Source: Synechococcus sp. MW101C3
Lineage (GTDB): Bacteria; Cyanobacteriota; Cyanobacteriia; PCC-6307; Cyanobiaceae
Reading direction: 5' to 3'
DNA: 64,000 nucleotides
Assembly (NCBI RefSeq): GCF_002252635.1
Contig: NZ_NQKX01000004.1
Location: forward strand, 1-64,000
The notes under the pieces are model-generated. The model saw only the letters and a list, made by a program, of their open reading frames with translations. It was not told the origin of the DNA and ran no database searches. How positions within the stretch are numbered: the stretch's first letter is position 1; every line of letters starts with the position of its first letter. Below, one piece after another: positions 37,651 to 45,706 of this stretch. Made by a program: the position numbers and the translations under genes.

Positions 37651-40610
37651 CCACCACCACCTACCAAAAGCTTTGGGAGCTTGAGGTGTTCAGTTCCCTT
37701 GGAGCTGAGGGGAAACAACTGGTGGAGGATACGTCCCGCCTGTTGCAGTACCGCGTCGGGCAGTCGATGGCGGTCGCCAACACCATTCCCAGTGAAGTTC
37801 TGATCATCCTTGAGGGAAGCGCCCGTCTCACTGCCCATCAAGGCACAGGCTGGCGAACTGTCGAGCGATTGGAACCCGGTGAGGTTGTAGGGCTCGCTTC
37901 ACTGCTGAGCGCCGCCCCCTGTGAGGAGGTTCATGCCTCCAGCGAGGTGATGGCCCTGGCCATCCCCGACAATACAATTCTGAAGTTGCACTCCAGAGAC
38001 AAGATCTTTAAGGATTGGTGCTCGACGCACCTCTGGACTGCAGAGCTTGTACGCCTCGTTCAACTCCTTCAAAGCCAATCCGCAGCTTCTCCTCTCAGCA
38101 TCCGTGAGAGCGTGGCGCTGCTGCGATCCGAGGCCACAGTCCGCACTGTTCCGCTCACGACGCCACAGGTCGACGCTGACCATGTGTGGTATGTGGCAAG
38201 CGCAAACCTGCCTGGCTTGGAGATCGGGGCCGTTGTCGCCTCTGGCGCGAGCCTGCCAGCCCCCGTTGGCCCGTTGGCGGCAAGGTTGATTGGATGGCCA
38301 GTCGGGATCATCGAACGTCTTGGCAGAAGCCCGGCCGCTCCAGCTGCCAGCGGCAAAGAGAACGGGAGCCTCATCACCGCAGTGGATGGTGCCGGTCCCA
38401 CAGTCCTGGCTGCACCTGAATCGCCTTTACCCACGGCAGAGAATCTGGGAAGGAGTGATGAACGGCAACCCTTCAAAGTCATCAGGGGGGAGGGCCCCAT
38501 TGATGAAACCCTGGCTTGCTTTCAGATGCTGAGCAGGCAGATGACCCTGCCCTTTCGAAAGGATGCCATCGAGAAGGTTTTACGGCAGCAGCTGCAACGC
38601 GGTCAGGCGCCGAACATGCAATTGGTCGGAAGCCTCGCTTCAATGATGGGCATGCATGTGGTGGGGGCAAAAGTCAGCAGTAGCGCCTGTACCCGCCTGC
38701 AGACTCCCTCCCTGGTCGAATGGGACGGCACCTTTGCTCTCCTGCAAGCCAGTAACGCCCGCGGAATCGTGCTGGCCTCTCCGCGTAAGGGCTTGATCCG
38801 GCTTAGCCCTCAGGAAGTGGATGAAGCCTTCCCAGATGGAATCAACCTTCTTCTTGTCGATCGCACCAGCGTCACACCAGAGCAGAAGTTCGGGGTGTCG
38901 TGGTTCCTGCCGGCGCTGAGGCGTCACCGGGGTGTGCTCACTCAGGTGCTCGTCTCCTCCTTCGTGGTGCAGCTGTTCACGTTGGCCAATCCCCTGATCA
39001 TTCAGGTGATCATTGACAAGGTGATCAGCCAGCGCAGCCTCGACACACTGCAGGTTCTCGGCATTGCATTGGTTGTTGTCACCTTGTTGGAAGGGGTGCT
39101 GGAGAGTCTTCGCACCTTTATTTTCACTGAAACAACCAATCGCATCGATACGCGGCTGGGCGCAGAGGTCATAGATCACCTACTGCGCCTTCCTCTTGGC
39201 TATTTCGATAAGCGCCCGGTCGGAGAGCTGGGCAGTCGGATTGCGGAGCTGGAGAAGATCCGCATGTTCCTGACAGGACAGGCTCTCACCACGATTCTAG
39301 ATGCCGCCTTTTCGGTGATCTACATCATCGTGATGTCGATCTATTCATGGGTGCTGACCCTGATCGCTCTGGCGGTGGTGCCGATTCAAGTGGCTCTGAC
39401 CGTGCTGGGAGCTCCGCTGTTTCGGCGTCAGTACCGTGATGCCGCCGAAGAAAACGCAAAAACACAATCCCACTTGGTGGAGGTCCTTACCGGAATTCAA
39501 ACCGTCAAAGCCCAGAATGTGGAGATGGTCAGCCGGTGGAAGTGGCAAGACCTGTACTCAGGCTACATCAGTAAGTCCTTCGAAAAGACAATTACAGGGA
39601 CGGCACTAAGCCAGACAAGCCAAGTCCTTCAGAAGCTTTCTCAGCTGATGGTGCTATGGGTTGGCGCTACTATGGTGCTGAAGGGCGAACTAACCTTGGG
39701 CCAGCTGATTGCCTTTCGCATCCTCAGTGGATACGTCACACAGCCCTTGTTGCGTTTGGGCTCAATTTGGCAGAACATACAGGAATTGAGAGTTTCCTTT
39801 GAGCGTCTAGCCGATGTTGTTGACACTCCGGAAGAATCCAATGAAGCAGATAAGCAGAAGATCCCGCTACCTGCCATCAATGGCAGCGTTCGCTTTGAAG
39901 ATGTAACCTTCCGCTTCAACTTGTCATTGCCGCCAGTTCTCCACAACGTCAACCTGACGATTCCATCAGGAACGTTTGTTGGAGTTGTCGGCCAAAGCGG
40001 AAGTGGCAAGAGCACATTGATGAAGCTGCTGGCAAGGCTGTATAGCCCTGAATCAGGTCGCATCCTGATTGATGACTACGATATCGACAAAGTTGAACTC
40101 TATTCTCTGCGTCGTCAGATTGGCATCGTACCTCAGGAGCCACTCTTATTCAGCGGTACGATCAACGAAAACATTGCACTTGGCAATCCCAATGCCACGA
40201 GTGACGACATCGTCGCAGCAGCAAAGATAGCCTGCGCTCATGACTTCATCATGAGCCTTTCAGCAGGCTACAGCACAAACATCGGCGAGAGAGGCGCTGG
40301 CTTATCAGGCGGGCAGAAACAGCGCATTGCCATTGCCCGAACTCTTATCACCAACCCCAAGTTGCTTGTGATGGATGAGGCAACCAGTGCACTTGACTAC
40401 GATACGGAACGTCGCCTTTGCGACAACTTGGTTGAAAGCATTCAAGGAAGCACGGTGTTCTTCATTACACACCGTCTAAGCACGATCCGCCGTGCCAAGC
40501 TCATCGTAATGATGGACCAAGGAAACGTTGTCGAACAGGGCACCCATGAAGAACTTGTTCAACTGAAAGGTCGCTACTACGCTCTCTACCGCCAACAAGA
40601 AGGCAGCTGA
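37647..40610 (+). CDS. Type I secretion ABC exporter with CAP-like N-terminal domain
   Basis: This 987-residue exporter has four parts. Residues about 10-115 form a cyclic-nucleotide-binding (CAP_ED) fold, but the phosphate-binding arginine is not evident (LLSAAPCEEVHAS). Residues about 285-400 resemble a C39 peptidase domain without the catalytic cysteine (DETLACFQML, where active enzymes have ECGxACL), as in HlyB. A six-helix ABC membrane domain follows (about 415-690), then an NBD with Walker A VGQSGSGKST, signature LSGGQKQRIAIAR, and Walker B LLVMDEATSALD. The ATG at 37647 overlaps the ancestral PPIase stop. Similar CAP-domain exporters occur in HetC-like and NHLM-type systems. It would export RTX-type cargo together with the HlyD protein. 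Confidence 0.93.
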   Translation: MTTTTYQKLWELEVFSSLGAEGKQLVEDTSRLLQYRVGQSMAVANTIPSEVLIILEGSARLTAHQGTGWRTVERLEPGEVVGLASLLSAAPCEEVHASSEVMALAIPDNTILKLHSRDKIFKDWCSTHLWTAELVRLVQLLQSQSAASPLSIRESVALLRSEATVRTVPLTTPQVDADHVWYVASANLPGLEIGAVVASGASLPAPVGPLAARLIGWPVGIIERLGRSPAAPAASGKENGSLITAVDGAGPTVLAAPESPLPTAENLGRSDERQPFKVIRGEGPIDETLACFQMLSRQMTLPFRKDAIEKVLRQQLQRGQAPNMQLVGSLASMMGMHVVGAKVSSSACTRLQTPSLVEWDGTFALLQASNARGIVLASPRKGLIRLSPQEVDEAFPDGINLLLVDRTSVTPEQKFGVSWFLPALRRHRGVLTQVLVSSFVVQLFTLANPLIIQVIIDKVISQRSLDTLQVLGIALVVVTLLEGVLESLRTFIFTETTNRIDTRLGAEVIDHLLRLPLGYFDKRPVGELGSRIAELEKIRMFLTGQALTTILDAAFSVIYIIVMSIYSWVLTLIALAVVPIQVALTVLGAPLFRRQYRDAAEENAKTQSHLVEVLTGIQTVKAQNVEMVSRWKWQDLYSGYISKSFEKTITGTALSQTSQVLQKLSQLMVLWVGATMVLKGELTLGQLIAFRILSGYVTQPLLRLGSIWQNIQELRVSFERLADVVDTPEESNEADKQKIPLPAINGSVRFEDVTFRFNLSLPPVLHNVNLTIPSGTFVGVVGQSGSGKSTLMKLLARLYSPESGRILIDDYDIDKVELYSLRRQIGIVPQEPLLFSGTINENIALGNPNATSDDIVAAAKIACAHDFIMSLSAGYSTNIGERGAGLSGGQKQRIAIARTLITNPKLLVMDEATSALDYDTERRLCDNLVESIQGSTVFFITHRLSTIRRAKLIVMMDQGNVVEQGTHEELVQLKGRYYALYRQQEGS

Positions 40611-40652
40611 TCCTAGCTCAAAACGAACGATGTTCTCTTCTTCGCAACTTCA

Positions 40653-41807
40653 GTGAAACTGACCAATCCCCTCCGCAAGCTCCAAAACAACATCGAGCAA
40701 AGCATTCACACAGAATCAGAAAATGCTTCTGTGCTGGAGCAGTCACCATTTTGGGCGACGGCAACAACCTGGGGACTGATTGGCACTGCTGCCTTCGGTG
40801 TGGGTTGGATAGCCTTGGCGCAAACGGAAGAGATTGTGGTAGCCCCGGGAAAGCTAGAACCAATCGGTGTCGTTCAGGACATCCGTCTTCCGGTGGGCGG
40901 CGTCGTTGCGAAAGTTCTGGTTAAGGATGGCCAGAAAGTCAACGCTGGTGAGACTCTGCTTCAATTAGACAGCGAAGCAACAGAGGATCGCCGCCGGAGC
41001 CTCATGCGGGGCATCCTGTTGAAAAAGGAACAGCTGGAGCTCAAAGAAAAGGAGCTTGCAAAATATCTGGACCTAAACTCAACTGAACAGCAATCACTGC
41101 AGCGGAACCTTGAGCTAGAAACAGAGGTGCTCAAGCGCCTGGAAACCCTGACCAAAGAGGGCGGCATTGGCGAGCTACAATATCTCAATCAGCGCAATAA
41201 GGTTGCAGAGATTGACGGAAACTTGAATCAAACGCGTGTTGACAGAATGCGCCAAAAAGCAATCCTAGACCAGAGCATTCAGCAGTTGAGAGGAGAGGTA
41301 AACGAGCTTAACTCCAGCCTTTCCGACGTAAGGATTAACATTCGATATCAGAATGTCAAGTCACCAGTCAACGGTATTATCTTCGGGCTCAAACCAACTG
41401 GACCTGGCTTTGCCGCCCAAACAAGCGAGCCAGTGATGCAGATTGTTCCCTTCGATAAACTTGAAGCCAGTGTAGAAGTTGCCAGTCAAGACATCGGCTT
41501 CGTCAGCGTTGACAAGCCAGTGGATATCAGCATTGATTCCTTTCCAGCCACTGATTTCGGCGTGATCAGCGGTGTCGTAAGACAGATTGGCTCCGATGCG
41601 ATCCCCCCCGATCAGCTGAAACCAAACTATCGGTTCCCCGTAAAGATCAAGTTGAATACCCAACAACTGAAGATTGAATCTGGCCAGGCACTGCCTTTGC
41701 AGGTTGGTATGTCCTTGCAGGCAAACATCAAACTCCGCAAAGTCAGCTATCTGCAGCTCCTCCTGAATACATTCAGAGACAAAGCCGACTCACTTCGTCA
41801 GATTTAG
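40653..41807 (+). CDS. HlyD-family membrane fusion protein
   Basis: This 384-residue protein has one N-terminal membrane helix (about residues 35-58), a biotinyl-lipoyl-like half-domain (VAPGKLEPIGVVQDIRLPVG, GGVVAKVLVKDGQKVNAGET), a coiled coil (about 110-215), the second lipoyl half (VKSPVNGIIFGLKPTGPGF), and a beta-barrel region. HlyD proteins bridge the inner-membrane ABC exporter to an outer-membrane TolC channel; no TolC gene is in this window. The GTG start lies 42 bases after the exporter stop. The canonical C-terminal tail of HlyD is shortened. A strong hairpin ends the operon. Confidence 0.92.
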   Translation: MKLTNPLRKLQNNIEQSIHTESENASVLEQSPFWATATTWGLIGTAAFGVGWIALAQTEEIVVAPGKLEPIGVVQDIRLPVGGVVAKVLVKDGQKVNAGETLLQLDSEATEDRRRSLMRGILLKKEQLELKEKELAKYLDLNSTEQQSLQRNLELETEVLKRLETLTKEGGIGELQYLNQRNKVAEIDGNLNQTRVDRMRQKAILDQSIQQLRGEVNELNSSLSDVRINIRYQNVKSPVNGIIFGLKPTGPGFAAQTSEPVMQIVPFDKLEASVEVASQDIGFVSVDKPVDISIDSFPATDFGVISGVVRQIGSDAIPPDQLKPNYRFPVKIKLNTQQLKIESGQALPLQVGMSLQANIKLRKVSYLQLLLNTFRDKADSLRQI

Positions 41808-41905
41808 CTTCCAGTACCCCTTAGGGTTCATCAACAATCGTGGCACTCAAGACTGTTGTGCTCCGTACGCGTAAACTGAGGGAAGCGAACCAACCAACTA
41901 AACGT

Positions 41906-41943
41906 AAACCCCCTGAATCTTGCTTGCAAGATTCAGGGGGTTT
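41906..41943. terminator. Bidirectional hairpin terminator between HlyD and tRNA-Gly
   Basis: A perfect 17-bp stem (AAACCCCCTGAATCTTG paired with its complement) with a CTTG loop lies 98 bases after the HlyD stop and 9 bases beyond the tRNA 3' end. T-rich sequence follows on the minus strand (TTTACGTTTAGTTGG), less on the plus strand. It probably ends both the tRNA and the exporter transcript. Confidence 0.85.
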
Positions 41944-41952
41944 ACCGTATGA

Positions 41953-42024
41953 AGCGGGTGACGCGATTCGAACGCGCGACATTCACCTTGGCAAGGTGAC
42001 GCTCTACCACTGAGCTACACCCGC
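41953..42024 (-). tRNA. tRNA-Gly (anticodon GCC)
   Basis: The minus strand folds as a cloverleaf of 72 bases. The acceptor stem is GCGGGTG with CACCCGC, the D arm has AGCTCAGTGGTAGAGC, the anticodon arm is CACCTTGCCAAGGTG with GCC at 41990-41992, and the T arm is CGCGCGTTCGAATCGCG. The discriminator is T and CCA is not encoded. It reads GGC and GGU glycine codons. Confidence 0.97.
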
Positions 42025-42231
42025 AGCCATTTGACTGGCACTCATTCATTATGCACCACGGGCTGCCCGCCAGTCAACGCTGCTGGAGCAGTGGCGAGAG
42101 TCTATGGTGCAATGGCTCTTGGGCCACTGCTGGCAAGGGCTGGAGTGGGTAAGCGAGACCGAGCAGAGTAAAGCGCCCGCCAACAAGAGGCGAAGACCAA
42201 ACTCAACAGTCCGTAACCGAAGAGGCAGGCG

Positions 42232-43512
42232 ATGGGAGACCATCCGGCAAGCTTGAATCTCATCTTTGACACCTTGATCTTTGGCCAGGCGGCCCGCTCA
42301 CCTCTGGCACGGGGTGGCATCTATCGTTATGCCAGCCAGTTGCTGCGGGCACTCCACGATCAAGCCAACATCACACTGAGAACCTATTGCCCAGAGCCAC
42401 TTCTTGCCTCTCTCGCTGAAGTCGAACTGAAGCGACTTGATCTCGGTGCCAATCCATTGGCCCTAGCCCTGACGACGTCGATGTTGACGAGGAGCCTCCC
42501 GCCCCTGCTGATCCGACTGGCAAAGCCATTCCGTCGCAGCTTCGCACGCCTTCCAGGAGCACGCGCCGCTAGCCAAAAGAGGTTCGACACTCTGCTGAAG
42601 AGCTGTGACAAAGAGCTCACCCTGTTCCACACGCCTTTTCAAGCCGTACCTTCTGCCATCCGCCGTCATGATGCGCTGCCAGTGGTCGTGACGGTCCACG
42701 ACATGATTCCAATGATCATGCCAGAGTTATTCACGAGGGAAACCGTCCGCCATTTTCACGGGCTTGTCGATGGATTATGCAGGAGCGATCAGGTGATTTG
42801 CGTATCAGAATCCACGAAGCGGGACTTTCTGCACTTCACCCGCACCGTGCCCGCGGAGCATGTTCATGTCACTCCACTGGCCGCCTCCCCAGAGCTGCAA
42901 CCGGTAACGGATCCTCATCTCCTGAGCTGTGCCCGTGAGCGTTTTGGACTGAAGCCCCAAGACCGCGTCATTCTTAGCTTATGTACACTTGAACCTCGAA
43001 AGAACCTCGCGACACTACTGACTGCATTCGAGGCGTTACAGCGGCACAGCTCGCTGGACTCCATCAAGCTACTGCTGGCAGGATCAGTCGGATGGAAGTC
43101 GGCACCCCTGTTGGACAGACTTAGGGAGAGCTCCGCCAGTTCGAACATTCATCTGCTTGGACATGTCACTGAAGAGGAGCTGCCGGTGCTGTATTCGCTT
43201 GCTGAGGTGTTTGTCTACCCATCGCTATACGAAGGGTTTGGATTGCCGCCCTTGGAAGCGATGAGCTGCGGAACACCGGTGATCGTCGGAAACACGTCAT
43301 CGATCCCGGAGGTGACGGGCGAGGCCGGCTTGACCATTGATCCACAAAGTCCGGCAGAACTGACTACTGCCCTTGAGCGCTTGCTGGCATCAGAAAGCCT
43401 GCGGCGCCAATTGGCTCAGCAGTGCGAGGTCCAAGCCAAGCAGTTCAGCTGGGCTCGTACCGCTCACCTGACCCGTGGGGTGTACGACATCGCCCTTGCG
43501 AGCAGAAGATGA
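42232..43512 (+). CDS. Family 4 glycosyltransferase
   Basis: This 426-residue GT-B enzyme has an N-terminal acceptor domain ([20 protein letters not shown]), a conserved [20 protein letters not shown] (about residues 148-167), [10 protein letters not shown], and a C-terminal donor domain with [40 protein letters not shown], and [16 protein letters not shown]. It resembles mannosyl- or rhamnosyltransferases of the WbaZ/MtfB type. The ATG at 42232 begins a three-gene glycosyltransferase run; its stop overlaps the next start as ATGA. The donor and acceptor are unknown. Confidence 0.93.
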   Translation: MGDHPASLNLIFDTLIFGQAARSPLARGGIYRYASQLLRALHDQANITLRTYCPEPLLASLAEVELKRLDLGANPLALALTTSMLTRSLPPLLIRLAKPFRRSFARLPGARAASQKRFDTLLKSCDKELTLFHTPFQAVPSAIRRHDALPVVVTVHDMIPMIMPELFTRETVRHFHGLVDGLCRSDQVICVSESTKRDFLHFTRTVPAEHVHVTPLAASPELQPVTDPHLLSCARERFGLKPQDRVILSLCTLEPRKNLATLLTAFEALQRHSSLDSIKLLLAGSVGWKSAPLLDRLRESSASSNIHLLGHVTEEELPVLYSLAEVFVYPSLYEGFGLPPLEAMSCGTPVIVGNTSSIPEVTGEAGLTIDPQSPAELTTALERLLASESLRRQLAQQCEVQAKQFSWARTAHLTRGVYDIALASRR

Positions 43513-44516
43513 TCGCCTTCGCCTACAGGCCGATGGGATTCCGCGAGATCGGCGGCATTCATGTGGTGGCCACCGAAGTGGCTCGGCGTCTGCGAGACTC
43601 CCAGTTCGCCTCTACCGGATTGTGGACCCTACGCAGGACGTTGAAGTCCTTGCCCCATGAAGAGAAGTGTGGCGTCTTGCCTGGTACTCAGCCTACCGAG
43701 AGGGTCAGGCCTGGAGAACGCTTGCTCCTGTTTGGCTGCGACAGCGCCTGGGCCTATCTGCTTGCCATCCATACCCGCTGCTTCAATCCATCCGTTCGTA
43801 TCGCCTGGCTCCCAAGCTTTCATGACCCTGACTTTGTCAAGCACCGCTGGCGGGCGCGCCTGGCCCAGGTAGTGCTGAAAATGATGCAGAGGATCGGAAT
43901 CAACGTGTATGTGCAGACGATCCATGAGCAGAAACTGCTTCAGGCAGGACGCTGTCTGCTTTCAAGTCATGCTCTGCCCCTTGCGGTGCTGCAGCGGCTG
44001 AAGGTTGAACAGGCGCACTCGTGCCCGGACGCCAGGCAGAGGCCCTTTGACTTGCTCTTTCTCGGACGCCCCACCGAACAGAAAGGTTGGTCGAGATTCC
44101 TTGCTGTGGTGCATGAAACAGGGCTTCGAAGTGCGGCCATCGTTCCAACCCCCCCACCCAGCAGTGACATCTCACGCTCACCCACGTTGACTGTGGTTGT
44201 TTCACCAACGACGAACAAAATTCCTTCCCTGTTGCGCCAAGCCAAACTGGTGTTGATCCCTTCCGATTATGAATCGCTTGGCCTTGCGCAGATAGAGGCT
44301 GTGGCCAGCGGCTGCGTGGTACCAATCCTGGGGCGATGGCCACTGTGGGATCAGTTTTCACTGCTGCACTGGGACACCTGCAACCGCGACGAACTGGTGA
44401 CCTCCTGTCTTCGCCTCAGCCGACAACCCTCCTTGCGGAGTCGTCTATCACGAATGCAGCGAAGCTACCTGCTTCAACATCCGATGATGGACACCCCCTT
44501 CTTACCTGAATTTTAA
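43509..44516 (+). CDS. Family 4-like glycosyltransferase
   Basis: This 335-residue protein is probably a GT-B glycosyltransferase. It begins [20 protein letters not shown], has a donor-domain strand DLLFLGRPTEQKGWSRFLAV, and the end motif LVLIPSDYESLGLAQIEAVA with SGCVVPILG. The short N-terminal domain is weakly like known families. Its ATG overlaps the previous stop as ATGA, and the next gene begins 4 bases after its stop, so all three are translated together. The end motif and the operon support the call; the sugar is unknown. Confidence 0.8.
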   Translation: MIAFAYRPMGFREIGGIHVVATEVARRLRDSQFASTGLWTLRRTLKSLPHEEKCGVLPGTQPTERVRPGERLLLFGCDSAWAYLLAIHTRCFNPSVRIAWLPSFHDPDFVKHRWRARLAQVVLKMMQRIGINVYVQTIHEQKLLQAGRCLLSSHALPLAVLQRLKVEQAHSCPDARQRPFDLLFLGRPTEQKGWSRFLAVVHETGLRSAAIVPTPPPSSDISRSPTLTVVVSPTTNKIPSLLRQAKLVLIPSDYESLGLAQIEAVASGCVVPILGRWPLWDQFSLLHWDTCNRDELVTSCLRLSRQPSLRSRLSRMQRSYLLQHPMMDTPFLPEF

Positions 44517-44520
44517 CGCT

Positions 44521-45387
44521 GTGTCGCCACGGGTCTCCATTGTGCTGCCCTTCCGGAACCAGGGGGCGCTCCTATCCCAGGCCTGCAAGTCTCTGCAGGC
44601 TCAAACGGTCGACGCATGGGAGTGTATTCTCGTCAACGATGGGTCAGATAGCGAAGCACAAGAAATTGCTGAGGCTGTTGCCACACGGGATGGACGCTTC
44701 AAACTCATTAGTCTTCCACGCAACAACCATTTTCCCGGACCCTGGCTCGCGCGCAATGTCGGCTTGGCCAGTGCAACAAGCGAACTGATTGCGTTTCTCG
44801 ATGCCGATGATCTCTGGCATCCACGCAAACTTGAACGCCAGCTTGTCCTTCACTCCGTTCACGGAATCGAATTGTCTGTCACCGGGTATCACCGCTTTGA
44901 GGCAAGCAGCATGAAGTTAGTCGAAACGCGCAGGCCTCCGCTTACCCTCGATCTCAAAGCACTGCTACGGGGCAATCTTGTGCCGTTCTCGTCCGTGATC
45001 ATCCAGCGTGATTGTCTCACGCAACCGTTCCATCCTGAACGCCACGAGGATTACGGCCTATGGCTCCGGCTGTTCGCCAACGACCCGCCACCGCGTTATG
45101 GATGCCTCATGGAGCCGTTGATGGCCTACCGGTTGCATAGCTCATCCCTATCATCCCAACGTGGACGCAGCATCTTCGCTGTGGAGAAACTATTCAGGCA
45201 CACATTCAGTGCTCCCAGCCGAAGACTCATGGCCCTAACAGCCTGGGCGCTTGAGCGTGCGTGGAGACAAACGGTGGCTGGAGCACACCGGATCCTGTGG
45301 CAGGGTGCCAAGCTGCCATCGCCCTTCATCGACTATCTGGCGAGCGGGAGTCAGCTGTACATCGACGAACATCGTAGCCCCTCATAG
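44521..45387 (+). CDS. Family 2 glycosyltransferase
   Basis: This 288-residue protein has a GT-A fold: VSIVLPFRNQGALLSQACKS, CILVNDGSDSEAQEIAEA, and the metal-binding ELIAFLDADDLWHPRKLERQ (about residues 90-109). The acceptor region has HPERHEDYGLWLRLFANDPP. This is the common layout of capsule and O-antigen GT2 enzymes. It starts with GTG at 44521 and ends the three-gene run. A helical C-terminus of about 60 residues has a hydrophobic patch but no clear membrane helix. Confidence 0.9.
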   Translation: MSPRVSIVLPFRNQGALLSQACKSLQAQTVDAWECILVNDGSDSEAQEIAEAVATRDGRFKLISLPRNNHFPGPWLARNVGLASATSELIAFLDADDLWHPRKLERQLVLHSVHGIELSVTGYHRFEASSMKLVETRRPPLTLDLKALLRGNLVPFSSVIIQRDCLTQPFHPERHEDYGLWLRLFANDPPPRYGCLMEPLMAYRLHSSSLSSQRGRSIFAVEKLFRHTFSAPSRRLMALTAWALERAWRQTVAGAHRILWQGAKLPSPFIDYLASGSQLYIDEHRSPS

Positions 45388-45706
45388 CTATCGAAAAGCA
45401 ACACCAATTGCTGTGCCTGCTGAAGCAAGGATTAGGCACCCTAGAGCGCTGGCAAGGCCTGGACATTCACAGAGGCAGCCAATCCATTGGCACCCAGGAT
45501 GCTCACCAGAGATCATCCATCTTCTCTCGTTCAACCCACCTTCGGCTGAGCAGCGAAAGCTCACTGTAGCGATCAGCCTCTCGCGCATGAAGGGAACCGT
45601 GATGTTCATCACAGGCACGAACCGCGAGCACCACGAGTGAATAACAGGATCGATCCTCTCGCAATCTGCGAACTGGCCTGATTAAAGCGAATTGGCCGTA
45701 TCTCCC
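45388..45706. other. Convergent intergenic stretch
   Basis: The 319 bases between the GT2 gene and the convergent beta-helix protein hold no supported gene, and I see no strong terminator hairpin. Confidence 0.4.

Noticed and set aside
37647-37990. Active cyclic-nucleotide receptor in the exporter N-terminus
   Set aside because: The fold looks right, but the arginine of the phosphate-binding cassette is not evident, so I do not claim nucleotide binding.
41953-42024. tRNA-Gly as a proven island attachment site
   Set aside because: No integrase and no repeated tRNA 3' end found in the window.
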